The position numbers and the translations under genes are program-made. From the NCBI RefSeq assembly GCF_015277855.1, contig NZ_CP063812.1, forward strand, positions 3,038,001 through 3,102,000: a stretch of DNA of 64,000 nucleotides, read 5' to 3'. Source of the stretch: Microbacterium cremeum. Lineage in GTDB: Bacteria > Actinomycetota > Actinomycetes > Actinomycetales > Microbacteriaceae. The notes under the pieces are model-generated. The model saw nothing but the letters and a program-made list of their open reading frames with translations, was not told the origin of the DNA and made no database searches. Numbering within the stretch: the first letter of the stretch is position 1; every line of letters starts with the position of its first letter. Of the stretch, positions 1 to 10,400 are shown piece after piece.

Positions 1-24
1 TTCTCTAGTCCTCTGTCCCGACCG

Positions 25-330
25 TCAGCCGACTGCCGTGAAGATGTCGATGGTGCCCGACTTCAGGGTCACGATGGCGCGCTTGGTGTCCTTGCGCTTG
101 CCGGTGCCGAAGCGGGTGCGGCGTGCCTTGCCGACACGGTTGATCGTGTTGACCGCGGCCACCTTGACACCGAAGATCTTCTCGATCGCGAGCTTGATCT
201 CGGTCTTCGAGGCGCGCGGGTCGACGAGGAAGGTGTACTTGCCCTCGTCGATGAGCCCGTAGCTCTTCTCGGACACGACCGGCTTCAGGATGATGTCGCG
301 CGGGTCCTTGTTCACGGCGATGCTGCTCAT
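25..330 (-). CDS. rplW: 50S ribosomal protein L23
   Basis: Large-subunit protein L23, which binds 23S rRNA at the mouth of the peptide exit tunnel and is the docking point for trigger factor and SRP. The 101-residue product has the family start [10 protein letters not shown] near residue 15, a basic loop [16 protein letters not shown] and the usual length. The ATG (328-330) overlaps the rplD stop codon in an ATGA arrangement, so translation is probably coupled. It is the last gene of the S10 operon inside the window; the operon would continue with rplB beyond base 1. The identification rests on whole-protein similarity and gene order. Confidence 0.98.
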   Translation of the reverse strand: MSSIAVNKDPRDIILKPVVSEKSYGLIDEGKYTFLVDPRASKTEIKLAIEKIFGVKVAAVNTINRVGKARRTRFGTGKRKDTKRAIVTLKSGTIDIFTAVG

Positions 331-989
331 GCCGAGACCTCCTCGGTGGTGGTGCTCTTCGAGGCGACGAACGCGCCGAAGGCAGCCTTGGTGAAGACGA
401 TGTCGTCCGAGACGAGCACGTCGTAGGCGTTCAGCTGGTCGAACGGCAGCACGTGGGCGTAGGCGATGTTGCGGACGCTCAGCACGCTGAGGTCGTCGTC
501 GCGGTCCACCACGACGAGCACGTTCTTGGTGGCGCCGAGCGAGGCGAAGACCGACGCGGCGGCCTTGGTCGAGGGCGCGCCCTCGATGTCGAACGACTCG
601 ACGACGTGAAGACGCTCGCCGCGAGCACGGTCGCTGAGCGCACCCAGCAGGGCGGCGGCGATCATCTTCTTGGGCGTGCGCTGCGAGTAGTCGCGCGGCT
701 TGGGGCCGTGCACGATGCCACCGCCGGTCATGTGCGGCGCGCGGATCGAGCCCTGGCGGGCGTTACCCGTGCCCTTCTGCTTGAAGGGCTTGCGGCCGGC
801 GCCCGAGACCTCACCGCGACGCTTGGTCGAGTGGGTGCCCTGGCGTGCCGCCGCGAGTTGCGCGATGACGACCTGGTGGATGAGCGGGATGTTCGTCTTG
901 ACGTCGAAGATCGAGGCCGGCAGTTCGACGGAACCAGCCGCCGTGCCGTCTGCCTTCACGACGTCGAGCGCGAGAGTCGAGTCAGCCAT
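327..989 (-). CDS. rplD: 50S ribosomal protein L4
   Basis: Large-subunit protein L4, an early assembly protein whose extended loop lines the exit tunnel. The translation carries the family core ([19 protein letters not shown], with [12 protein letters not shown] following) and the [11 protein letters not shown] segment. I chose ATG at 987-989 (MADSTLALD): AAGGGTG lies about 12 bases upstream, and a GTG at 999-1001 would add four residues without a better site. The gene starts just after the rplC stop at 994 and overlaps rplW by four bases. In E. coli L4 represses the S10 operon through its leader; whether that happens here cannot be seen. Confidence 0.97.
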   Translation of the reverse strand: MADSTLALDVVKADGTAAGSVELPASIFDVKTNIPLIHQVVIAQLAAARQGTHSTKRRGEVSGAGRKPFKQKGTGNARQGSIRAPHMTGGGIVHGPKPRDYSQRTPKKMIAAALLGALSDRARGERLHVVESFDIEGAPSTKAAASVFASLGATKNVLVVVDRDDDLSVLSVRNIAYAHVLPFDQLNAYDVLVSDDIVFTKAAFGAFVASKSTTTEEVSA

Positions 990-993
990 GAGT

Positions 994-1653
994 TCAGGCA
1001 CCCTTCACTGCGTTGCGGACGTAGACGATGCGGCCGCGCGCGCCGGGGACGGCGCCCTTGACGAGCAGCAGACCCTTCTCGGCGTCGACGGCGTGCACCG
1101 TGAGGTTGAGGACGGTCACGCGCTCGCCACCCATACGGCCGGCCATGCGCATGCCCTTGAACACGCGGCTCGGGGTCGACGAGGCGCCGATCGAACCGGG
1201 CTTGCGGTGGTTGCGGTGCGCACCGTGCGAAGCGGAGACGCCCTTGAAGTTGTGGCGCTTCATGACACCCGCGGTGCCCTTGCCCTTGCTGGTGCCGACG
1301 ACGTCGACCAGCTGGCCGGCCTCGAACGTGCCCTCAGCCGTGAGCTCCTGACCGAGTGAGTAGTCAGCAGCGTCCGCGGTGCGGATCTCGGTGAGGTGGC
1401 GGCGCGGCGTGACGCCGGCGGCCTCGAAGTGGGCCGTGAGGGGCTTGTTCACCTTGCGGGGGTCGATCTGGCCGTAGGCGATCTGGACGGCGTTGTAGCC
1501 GTCCTTCTCCGGCGTGCGCACCTGGGTGACGACGTTCGGAGCGATCTCGATGACGGTGACGGGAACGAGCTTGCCGTTCTCATCCCAGACCTGGGTCATG
1601 CCGAGCTTGGTGCCGAGCAGGCCCTTGGAAACCTTTTCGTTGATGTGTGCCAT
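994..1653 (-). CDS. rplC: 50S ribosomal protein L3
   Basis: Large-subunit protein L3, one of the first proteins to bind 23S rRNA, with a loop reaching toward the peptidyl-transferase centre. The 219-residue translation begins with [18 protein letters not shown] and contains the conserved central segment [19 protein letters not shown] followed by [13 protein letters not shown]. The length is normal. It is the second gene of the S10 operon, eight bases after rpsJ, with rplD immediately after it. No unusual residues or codon use are apparent. Confidence 0.98.
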   Translation of the reverse strand: MAHINEKVSKGLLGTKLGMTQVWDENGKLVPVTVIEIAPNVVTQVRTPEKDGYNAVQIAYGQIDPRKVNKPLTAHFEAAGVTPRRHLTEIRTADAADYSLGQELTAEGTFEAGQLVDVVGTSKGKGTAGVMKRHNFKGVSASHGAHRNHRKPGSIGASSTPSRVFKGMRMAGRMGGERVTVLNLTVHAVDAEKGLLLVKGAVPGARGRIVYVRNAVKGA

Positions 1654-1661
1654 GTCGAACC

Positions 1662-1970
1662 TCAGAGCTTGATCTCGATGTTGACGTCAGCGGGGAGGTC
1701 CAGGCGCATGAGCGAGTCGACGGCCTTCGGCGTCGGGTCGACGATGTCGATGAGGCGCTTGTGGGTGCGCATCTCGAAGTGCTCGCGGCTGTCCTTGTAC
1801 TTGTGGGGAGAACGGATCACGGCGATCACGTTCTTCTCGGTCGGAAGGGGCACGGGGCCCACGACGGTCGCGCCCGCACGGGTCACGGTGTCGACGATCT
1901 TGCGTGCCGACGAGTCGATGACCTCGTGGTCGTACGACTTCAGGCGAATGCGGATCTTCTGTCCCGCCAT
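1662..1970 (-). CDS. rpsJ: 30S ribosomal protein S10 (NusE)
   Basis: Small-subunit protein S10, also NusE, the partner of NusB and NusG in antitermination complexes. The start is the ATG at 1968-1970 ([19 protein letters not shown]), giving 102 residues, the family length; reading further upstream adds arginine-rich sequence unlike any S10. The motif [20 protein letters not shown] is intact. It is the first gene of the S10 operon. A promoter is visible about 330 bases upstream, so the transcript has a long leader. Confidence 0.98.
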   Translation of the reverse strand: MAGQKIRIRLKSYDHEVIDSSARKIVDTVTRAGATVVGPVPLPTEKNVIAVIRSPHKYKDSREHFEMRTHKRLIDIVDPTPKAVDSLMRLDLPADVNIEIKL

Positions 1971-2302
1971 TGTCTGCTCACTCTCTTTCCGCGTCGTACC
2001 TCTCGGGCATTGGACGCACATGGCGCTCGCGCGCCGGGCATGTTCCTCGCGGCTGGAGGCCTTCCGGCCGCCGAGCCCGTCGAGGGGCACCGCTGTTCTG
2101 CTGTCAATCCGGGGCCGCGCCGAAGCGCCGTTCCCGGCATCCGTTCTCCGCCCGCACGGAACTGTGTCCGCAGAGGGAGGATTGGAGATGTGGTGGTTCT
2201 GCTGCCCGCGGCCTAGGACCCTGCGCGTGTGCGCCGCCTATGCACTGCCCTGGCAGTGATCCGGTGCACGCCAAAAGGGGCGCCGGAATGTGGAACCTCA
2301 CT
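1971..2302 (-). other. S10 operon leader, no gene seen
   Basis: About 330 bases separate the predicted transcription start near 2296 from the rpsJ ATG. I see no credible small gene and no single dominant hairpin. In other bacteria the S10 leader is the target of L4 autoregulation or of antitermination; a role of that kind is only an inference here. Confidence 0.5.
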
Positions 2303-2331
2303 AGTCTACGTGCAGCCCGGGCGTGTCGCAA
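2303..2331 (-). promoter_or_regulatory. Housekeeping promoter of the S10 operon
   Basis: On the minus strand a -35 TTGCGA (2331-2326) and a -10 TAGACT (2308-2303) are separated by 17 bases, which fits a vegetative sigma factor. It points toward rpsJ and lies downstream of the terminator of the preceding surface-protein gene, as expected for an independent ribosomal operon promoter. Confidence 0.7.
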
Positions 2332-2398
2332 ACTCGGGCGTGTCGCGCGAGCAGTACGCTCGGCGGCTTCCCAGCCGCCGGCCGGCGCGCGGGAACGC

Positions 2399-2432
2399 CA
2401 GAGGCGGCCGCGCCGGAGCGCGACCGCCTCTG
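2399..2432 (-). terminator. Terminator after the LAXTG surface-protein gene
   Basis: Nine-base arms CAGAGGCGG (2399-2407) and CCGCCTCTG (2424-2432) enclose a second GC stem (CGCGC/GCGCG). It lies 18 bases beyond the stop codon of the minus-strand gene ending at 2450. There is no strong U-tract, which is common for actinobacterial hairpin terminators. Confidence 0.7.
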
Positions 2433-2449
2433 TTGCTGTGTTGCGTCTG

Positions 2450-3871
2450 TTACGACGCGGTGTGACGACGGCGCACGGCGACGACCGCGAGGGCCGCGAT
2501 GCCGAGCAGGACCGCGAGGCCTGCCGCTGCCGGGATCAGGGGGCTCACGCCACCGCCGGTGGCCGCGAGGCCGGGCGTCGTGCCGGGAGTCGAGTTCTCG
2601 AACGGCTCGCCGCCGCCCACGGGCGGGTTCGCGCACAGCGCGGTGGCCGGCGGGTACTCGACCTCGGTGGAGTACGACGGGTTCACCTCGAAGCGGATCG
2701 TGATGCCCTCGCGCGTCCAGGCGAAGTTGCCGTCGGTCTGCGCGTACTCACCGTCGACCAGCTCCCAGCCGGGCCACATCTTCGGCTCGGTCGCCGAGGC
2801 GCCGGGCCACAGCAGCGTGCCCGCGAGGGGCTGGCCGGGAACGACGTGGTCGTCGCCGTCGGGGTTCAGGAACGTGATGGTCACCGGCGTCTCGCTGTCG
2901 ACCTCGTAGCCCTCCGGGAGGATGACCTCGTAGCCGAGGTACGGCACGTCGCCCACGCACACCGACAGGATCTCACCGGGCAGCAGCGGGCAGTCCGCCA
3001 GCTCGTCCTGCGTGAGCGGCCGCTCGGTCACCTCGTCCGTCGAAACCGGCTCGCCGAGCACCCAGGTCTCGGTCTCCGCGTCCCAGACGTGCTCGGTGAC
3101 CGTCGTGGTCGTGGTGACGACGGCGGTCGTGCTGTCGCAGTCGAAGGTGGTCTTGGTGGTCACCGACCGGAGCGGCTCGGGCTTCTCGGGGTCGCCCGAC
3201 TCGCACCCCTCCGTGAGCTTCGCGAGGTTGGGAGTCGTCCAGCTGATCTTCACGCCGGTCTCGAAGACCGTGCCCGCCTTCGGCACGGCGGTCCACGTGG
3301 TCGTCCCGTCCTCGTGCTCCTGCGACGTCCAGTCCGCGTTCTCGCTGCGGGTGATGAGCCCCTCGGCGAGACAGGTCGGCGGGGTCAGCTGGAGATCCGG
3401 CACGACGACGGCCGGCGCGGGGGTGGTGCCCTTGCAGACGATCCAGTGCGAGACGTCAGCCTGGTTGTTGCCGTTGGACGGCGATGCGTAGGCGACACCG
3501 GCCTCCGGGTGACGGATCACGTTGTTCGTGTTGCCCGCCTTGATGATCAGGGCTTCCCAGTGGTCACCGGGCCACGCGTCCTGGAACGGGACCAGCGTGA
3601 TGGTCTTCTTGTCGGCGCTGATCGTGCCGTGCGAGGAGCTGCGAGCCCCATCGACCTTGTAGCACTCGGCCTGATGGTCGGCGTACCGCGTCTCCCAGTA
3701 CGACTCCTGGTTCGCCTCGGGCGTCGCCGCCTCCAGCGTGCCGACGACGCCGACCAGTGCCGGCTCCTCCGCGGCGGCACCATTCGCGACCACCGGGGCC
3801 ACGATCAGCGAGAATGCGACAGCCGCCCCAGCGACTATCTGAAACCTTTTCTTCGTGCGCAGTGCAGACAC
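2450..3871 (-). CDS. Secreted, LAXTG cell-wall-anchored surface protein
   Basis: A 473-residue exported protein predicted to be linked to the wall by a class E-type sortase. The start is GTG at 3869-3871, preceded by GGAAGGAG; reading further upstream enters the tandem hairpin repeats. The N terminus is basic (ALRTKKRFQ) and followed by a hydrophobic signal sequence ending near ANGAAAEE. The body is acidic and Thr/Val-rich, with several cysteines and two regions (SYSTEVEYPPATALC and a similar one) that resemble the C-terminal part of its 1,996-residue neighbour. The C terminus has LAATG, a hydrophobic helix and RRRHTAS, the classic sorting signal. No enzymatic domain is recognised; adhesion or envelope structure is inferred. 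It has its own leader, promoter and terminator. Confidence 0.85.
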   Translation of the reverse strand: MSALRTKKRFQIVAGAAVAFSLIVAPVVANGAAAEEPALVGVVGTLEAATPEANQESYWETRYADHQAECYKVDGARSSSHGTISADKKTITLVPFQDAWPGDHWEALIIKAGNTNNVIRHPEAGVAYASPSNGNNQADVSHWIVCKGTTPAPAVVVPDLQLTPPTCLAEGLITRSENADWTSQEHEDGTTTWTAVPKAGTVFETGVKISWTTPNLAKLTEGCESGDPEKPEPLRSVTTKTTFDCDSTTAVVTTTTTVTEHVWDAETETWVLGEPVSTDEVTERPLTQDELADCPLLPGEILSVCVGDVPYLGYEVILPEGYEVDSETPVTITFLNPDGDDHVVPGQPLAGTLLWPGASATEPKMWPGWELVDGEYAQTDGNFAWTREGITIRFEVNPSYSTEVEYPPATALCANPPVGGGEPFENSTPGTTPGLAATGGGVSPLIPAAAGLAVLLGIAALAVVAVRRRHTAS

Positions 3872-3891
3872 AGCGCTCCTTCCCCAAAATT

Positions 3892-4153
3892 CGGCGCGCG
3901 GACGCGCCGTCCCAGAGGTGCGCCGAAGCGCACCCATTCCCAGCGGCGCACCATGGCGCGCCGTACTCCCAGCGACGCACCGAAGTGCGCCGATCTTCCC
4001 AGCAGCGCACCGAGGTGCGCCGTACTTCCCAGCAGCGCACCGAGGTGCGCCGTACTTCCCAGCGACGCACCGAGATGCGCCGATCTTCCCAGCGACGCAC
4101 CGAAGCGCGCCGTACTTCCCAGCAGCGCGCGAACGCGCCGTTACTACTCCCAG
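3892..4153 (-). repeat. Nine-unit hairpin/CTGGG tandem array in the surface-protein leader
   Basis: Nine CCCAG boxes on the plus strand (CTGGG in the transcript) start at 3911, 3939, 3968, 3998, 4028, 4058, 4088, 4118 and 4149, so the period is 28-31 bases, mostly exactly 30. Each interval holds an inverted repeat whose transcript form is a stem closed by a UUCG, CUCG or UCCG loop, e.g. GGTGCGC-TTCG-GCGCACC at 3917-3934 and CGGCGCG-TCCG-CGCGCCG at 3892-3909. The stem sequences differ between units but remain complementary. The array lies between a predicted promoter and the ribosome-binding site of the gene starting at 3871, so it should form a chain of RNA hairpins. Confidence 0.85.
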
Positions 4154-4206
4154 CACCGCCGTTGCGTCGGGTGCGTCGGCGGACGACGGCGAACCGTCGG
4201 TCTGAC

Positions 4207-4235
4207 ACTATCGCGGTCTCGGCCGGGATCGCCAA
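4207..4235 (-). promoter_or_regulatory. Candidate promoter for the LAXTG protein gene
   Basis: On the minus strand TTGGCG (4235-4230) and GATAGT (4212-4207) are 17 bases apart. The predicted start near 4200 would place the whole hairpin array in a leader of about 330 bases. The -10 element is imperfect, so this is a moderate-confidence call. Confidence 0.45.
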
Positions 4236-4292
4236 TCGGCACGCGGACGGATGCTGCGGGCGAGGCATCCGTCATCGCCCCGCACAGCACGA

Positions 4293-4326
4293 CTCGAGCC
4301 CCCGCGTCACGTCGCGGGGGCTCGAG
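4293..4326. other. Strong 14-bp hairpin between the two surface genes
   Basis: Perfect arms CTCGAGCCCCCGCG (4293-4306) and CGCGGGGGCTCGAG (4313-4326) with a six-base loop. It lies downstream of the 1,996-residue protein gene and upstream of the next promoter, so it may be a back-up terminator or an insulating element. Confidence 0.6.
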
Positions 4327-4407
4327 CGTCATCGGGCACGGCTCGGGAATCCCCCTGCCCAGGCATGGCATGTGGGGGTCCGAGCATCGGAACGGCCCGA
4401 CAGGTGG

Positions 4408-4441
4408 GAGAGGACGGGTCTTGGGGGCAACCCGTCCTCTC
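4408..4441 (-). terminator. Terminator of the giant LPATG protein gene
   Basis: Twelve-base arms GAGAGGACGGGT (4408-4419) and ACCCGTCCTCTC (4430-4441) with a ten-base loop, seven bases past the stop codon at 4448. No U-tract follows. Confidence 0.75.
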
Positions 4442-4447
4442 TCACGC

Positions 4448-7400
4448 TCAGAGGGCGGGCTTGGCCTCCCCGCGCCGGCGGCGGACGACCACGAGCATCG
4501 TCGCGCCGGACAGGAGGGCGAGCAGCCCGAGGATGACCAGGACGGGGGCGGGGCCGCCACCGGTCGCCGGCAGTGCCGACAGGAGCACCGTCGCATCGTC
4601 CGCATCACGGCCCGGGTCGTCCGGGTCGCCGAACGTGTGGTAATCCACCACCGCGATGTTGGTGATCGAGCTCGCCTTCGACGCCGGGTTCACCGTCGCC
4701 GCGAGCGTGATCGTCGGCGCCGCAGACGGCATCTCGTTCGCTCCCGCGGGCTGCAGGGGCCCGAACAGCACGCACTCGAGCGTGCCGCCGTAGCCTCCGG
4801 CACCCTGACCGGTCACCGCGCACGTCTCCCAGTTCGGGAACACGCTGTCATCGCCCTTTCCGGGCCACGACACATCGGTGATCTTGATGTCGGCAGGGAT
4901 GTCGTCGGTCACGACGACCGACTCGGCGGCAGCGTCGTCGCTCACGTTGGCCACCTCGAGGGTGTACGTGAACGAGTCGCCGGCTGCGGTCTTCTCGATG
5001 CTCGCCGTCTTCTCGATCTGCACGTCGGAGTGGCGTGCCACGAAGCAGTCCGGCGTTGCCGGCGGGTACACCACCGCGAAGACCGACATCGGGTTCACGG
5101 TGAAGGTGACCGTCGAGTTGAGACGCCAGGCGTAGTCGAGCTCGCTGTCATCGAGGATCAGTCCGTTGAAGATGTAGTCAGCCACATCTCCCGGCGGAAT
5201 GATGTCGGTCGTGCCCGGGTAGTAGTACTGCAGCGGACTCGAACCGGGGACGATGTCGCTCGCGACGATGGGCCGCCATCCCGGGTAGTCGATGCTCACG
5301 CCCGACGGCGTGAACTCGGCGCCCGGCCACTCGATCTCATCCGACCAGGTGGTCGTGCCGCCCGGGTGGGTGATCGCGACCTCCGCGGGATCCGTCGACG
5401 CGTCGCCGCTGTCGGGAGTCCACAGGAAGTGGATCTCCTCGTCGATCAGCGACGGCGACTTGGCGATCGTCCAGCCGAGGAACGGGGCGTCCGCCACGCA
5501 CTCGGTGTAGACGATGGCCGTGATCTCGCGCACCGGGATGGTGACCGTGTCGCAGTTGTTCTCCTCGACCTGGTCGCGCTCCGCCGCGACGCACGCGGTG
5601 TTGACGAGCTCGTCGAGCGGCGCGGGCGGCGGGGTCGCCTCCCCCTCCGGCTCGACCGGCGGCTGCGCCGGCGCGGTGAACTCCACCGTGACGGTGATCT
5701 CGACCGACTCGCCGACGCCGAGGACCGGCGTGCTCACCTGCAGGACGTTGTCGCCGTCCACCAGGTCGGGCGCGTTGTCGTTGACCCAGCCCATCGGGAG
5801 CGTGATGCCGGTGACCTCGACCCGCTCAGGGATCGGGTCGGTGACCACCACGTCGATCGCGTCGCGCGACCCGTTGTTGGTCACGGTGAGCACGTACTCG
5901 AACTCCTCGCCCGGCTCCACCGCGTCATCGTCGAGTCCCGTCGCCGTCTTGGCGATGTCGACGTCGTCGAAGTGCACGGTGCCGCACGCGTCGTCGGAGT
6001 CCGGCTCGCGGTCGCCGACCGTCAGCACAGCCGTGTTGACGATTCCGATGCCTCCCTCTTCGCCTCCGCAGACGACCGGGTCACCGGGCATCGCCGCCAC
6101 CTCGACATCGACCGTCACCGTGTAGACGGCGTCGTTCGAGCCGTCGAACGCGGCGAGCTCCTGATCATCGGCCAGCTGCGCCGTGAGCGAGTCGTCGAGA
6201 TCGAACGATCCCGAGGTCGGACCCGTCCAGGAGGCGCCGGTGTACGTCACGCCTTCGGCCGGAGCGTCCAGAGTGTCGGTGAGGTCGTACTCGATCGGGA
6301 CGACGACGCTGTTGTTGTGCACCGTGATCTCGTAGATCACGGTCCAGCTGCCATCCTCGTTCTGCACCGAGTCCACGACGTCCTTCTCGAACTCGTAGCC
6401 CTGGTCGACGTGACGGTTGACGATCGTGCAGACCACGTCCTCGCCCTTGCCGACCGCCCGCAGCGACGCCGTCGTGGCCGTCTCGTCGGTGAGGTCGATG
6501 ACCCCGGCGATGTCGGAGACGCAGGACCAGCCGGCGCCCTCGAACTCGTCGAGTCCCGCAAGATCGCCGATGACCTCCTCGGACAGCGCGAACACGTCGC
6601 CCGCGACCACCGGTGTGGGTGCCACATCACCGCCCGCGGGATCGGTCACGACCGCCCCCTCGTCGGGGGTCCCGAAGAGCTGCCAGTTGGTGTCGGACAC
6701 GTCCGCGCCCTGCACCTCGACGACCTTCACGAGCGCGAGGCTCGGACGCTCGGCCGCGTTGGTGAACTCGCACCACACCGCCTGGTTCGGCATCACGAAG
6801 GTGCCCGACCGCGCGTCGACGGTGAGGATCGGCGTCTGGTCGGATCCGACGCACACCAGCGTGCTGGTGTAGTCGGATGCCTCACCCGCGACGACCTCGA
6901 TGAGCTCGCTGACCGTGACCTCGGCGCCGATGAGCGCCTCCTGCTCGATCGCGTTCTCGACGTCGGTCCACGTGCCGACGTCGCCGTTGGACACCGAGGT
7001 GCCCTCCGCCGTGGCGACGCCCTCGATCGACAGGTCGGCCGAGTCGCCCTCCTCACCGTTCACCCACGTCTTGACCAGGTGGACTGTCGAGGTCTGCGCC
7101 TCGTTGCGGAAGAAGCAGCGGATCTTGCCGTCGATGCTGTCCGCAGCGGTGACGGTCAGCGCGAAGGCCGTGCCGACTCCGTTGCCCGATACCTGACCTC
7201 CGCCGAGGCACCCGTAGGTCGAGTCGTACAGACCGCTCGCGGTCAGCGCCTCGGCGATGGGCAGCACGGCGCCGATGCGCGCCTCGACCTCGATGATGTT
7301 GATGTCATCCTGGAAGGTCGTCGGTCCGATGATCGTCGACAGCTTGGTCAGCAGCGGCCCGAATTCGGGCGTCAGCTGGAGCTCGGTCTTGTCGCCGTGG

Positions 7401-10400
7401 ATGCCGTCGACCCACCACTTGAAGAGGACGACGCCGACCTTGATCGCCGTGTTCGTGAACGTGCACGTGACGTCGGAGTCGGGAGCGACGAAGTCGAAGT
7501 CCCGTCCGTCACCCGTGCCGTTCTCGACGACGGAGCAGGCGTAGACGCTTTCGTACTCGCCGGTGTTGGCTCCGCTGCCGAGCATCTCGTGGATGTTGAC
7601 GTCATCGCCGACGCGCACGGTGACGACGACCACGTCCTCGTCGAGCTCGTTCGGCGCGCCGCTGGCGCTCGCATCGTTCGTGGTGCCGTTGATCGACAGC
7701 GCCGCGGTGTCGCCCTGGAAGGCGTCGACCCAGCGCTTGTCGAGCCGGACCGTGATCTCGTCCGCGGTGTTCACGATGGTGCAGTCGATGTCGCCCACGA
7801 CGGTGAACTCCGGGATGCTGCCACCCTGGCCGCTCGAACCGTCGGAGCACCACCACGTCGCGGTGTACTCGCCGGTGTTGCCGTCGGGCAGCGACTCACC
7901 CAGGGTGACTTCCTCACCCACGCGGACCTCGACCGACGCCATGTTCTCGGTGTCGGTGCTGTTGCCCTCGGTCGCGACCGAGGTCGCAGCATCCGTCGCC
8001 GCACCGGTGATCGAGAGATCTGCCTCGTCGCCCGCGAACGCGTTGACCCACTGCTTCGTCAGGGTGACGGTCGCGCGGTCGGCGGTGTTCTCGAACGTGC
8101 AGAGGACGTTCGCGTTCGGCATCGTGAGCGTGAAGGAGGTGCCGGTGCCGTCACCGGTCGTCTGCCCCGACGTGCACGAGTACGACGAGCCGTACGTGCC
8201 CTGTCCGCCGACGAGCTCGCTCAGCGCGACGGTGTCGCCGACACGCACCGACGTCGTCGCCGTGTTGAGCACGTCGAGCTGGTCGGCGGTGCCGTCAGCG
8301 GTCGACGTCGCCGTCGCGGGTCCGGCGTGGAGTTCGGCCGTGTCACCCGCGATCGCGTCGATCCAGCGCTTCTGCAGCGTCACGGTCTTCTCGAGCGCGG
8401 TGTTCGTGAACGTGCACTGGACGCCGTCGGCTGATGCCGGCCACTGCGGCACCGTGATGGCGCCGCCGGTTCCGGTGTTGTTCGACACCGTCGCCCCGAC
8501 GCACATGAGCGTCGACGAGTACTCGCCGGTGTTCGCGTCGGGCAGCGCCTCTGCCAGCGTCAGGTTCGAACCCGGCGCCACGAGGACCTGGATCACCGGG
8601 CCGTCGGTCGGCGCGGTCGATGTTCCCGCCGCCGCGGCGTCGCCGCCGATCGAGATGTCGGCCTGGTCGCCTGCGAACGAGTTCACCCACGCCTTGGTGA
8701 GCGTCACCGTGGCGTACGGCGTGTTCACGAAGGGGGTCGCGATCGTCGCGTTCGGGACGTCCTGCGAGATCGTGAAGGCCTGCGGCGTCGGGTCGAGCAC
8801 GTAGTTCGCCGGCGCCACCGTCTCCGTGGCGGAGTACGTGCCGGTCGGCAGGTTCACCACCAGGAACTCGCCCCAGTCGGGATCGGCGTCGTTCAGACCG
8901 TTGTCGACGACCATCATCGGGAATCCACCCGCCCAGGGCGCGGCCGCGGCGTCGCCACCGGTCGCGGTGATCTGGAACGTCGCGCCGCCGAGCAGCTGTC
9001 CGCTGCGGTCGTGCTTGACCCACGCGACCGACCCGAGCGGGTCGACGAAGGTGACCGTCTCGCTCTCGTTCAGGCCGATGTTGACCTGCTGCGGGTTGTT
9101 CGCCGTCGGGAGCAGGTACCCGGGCGGGGCGTCGATCTCGGTGATCGTGTAGTCGCCGGGCTTGACCGTGTGGGAGAACTGGAAGTTCCCGTCGCCGTCC
9201 GTCGTGACGTCGACGCTGCCGGTGCCGGTCGTGGGATCGGGCGCGACGGTGAAGGTCGCGCCGGCGAGGGCCTGACCGGCCTCGTTGCGCTTGACGATCG
9301 TGAGGCTTCCACACGTCGAGGGCGGATCGACCGTCATCGGTCCGACCCATCCCTTGAGGTTGCCGGTGGGGCCGAAGTTCTGACCCGTGAAGCTGCGCAT
9401 GTAGAGGGTCGCGTCAGCCGCGGCCGGGCATCCCGGGCGCACGCCGCCGTTCGTGAGGTCGGTGACGTTGAGACCGACCTCGAAGAAGCCGCCCTCTTCG
9501 ATCGCGGCGCCGAACGGGCTCACCAGAGGCTCGTTGTTCACGGCGCCGATGAAGCCGCCGGTGCCCGACGAACACGTGCCCGGGTAGTCGGCCAGGCTCG
9601 TGTACACACAGGCCTGGAGCAGTACCGGCGGGTTGCTGCCGTGCGTGGTGATGTAGAACACCGCGCCGCCGTTGGACCGGTCAGGCTGCGGAACACCGTT
9701 GCCGAAGTTCGTGCCGGCGTTCGTGACCTCGATCACGTAGCCACCGGTGCCGCTGGTCTGATCGCGCTCCCAGGCCACGTTGAGGAAGTAGTCGTCGCCG
9801 ACCGTCTCGGCGTAGGAGTACACGCGCTCGAAGTCGATCTTCGGGGGCGTGCCGCCACCGGTGGACCATCCGCTCGGATTGCTGTTGTCCTTGACGACCT
9901 GGTAGGTGCCGACGTTCGCCGTGGACTGGTACGAGACGTTGTTCCAGTCCTTGTTGCCGCCGCAGTCACCCGGTGCGTAGTTGCCGTCGATCTCGAAGCC
10001 GCCGTTGAGGCCGCCGCAGACGACGGCGAGTGCGCCGATCTCCGGTTCGGCGAGCGGGGCCGCGAGTGGCGCGATCCGCGCTGCCTCGTCGGGCGCAGCA
10101 CCCTCCTCGGCCTCCGGCTCCTCGACCGGCGCCGCGGGTTCTTCGGCCGGCGGCTGCTCGACCGCAGGCTCTTCCGCAGGAGGCGGAGTCGAGGCATCCG
10201 TCGAGGTCTCTTCAGTGGCGTCCGCCTGCTGTGTCGTTGCCGTGTCGCTGGGCGTCACCTCCTCGGCGACCGCGGGGGAAACCCCCGTGAACACGAGCGA
10301 ACCCGCGACGACCGCCGCGAGTGCACCCACATACCAGCGCTTCTGAAGAGCGATCTTGCGCTCTTGGGCACGCCCGAACCGCAGACTGCGACGCAGTCCC

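Noticed and set aside
3892..4156. N-terminal extension of the LAXTG protein through the 30-bp repeats, or a CRISPR array
   Set aside because: The extension exists only because the 30-base unit has no stop. The GTG at 3871 has a strong ribosome site and signal peptide. It is not a CRISPR array, as there are no unique spacers between repeats and no cas genes.
1970..8434. A plus-strand open frame of 2,154 codons
   Set aside because: It runs antisense through rpsJ and both surface-protein genes and is rich in Arg, Asp and Val with no domain. Long antisense frames are usual in DNA of this G+C content.
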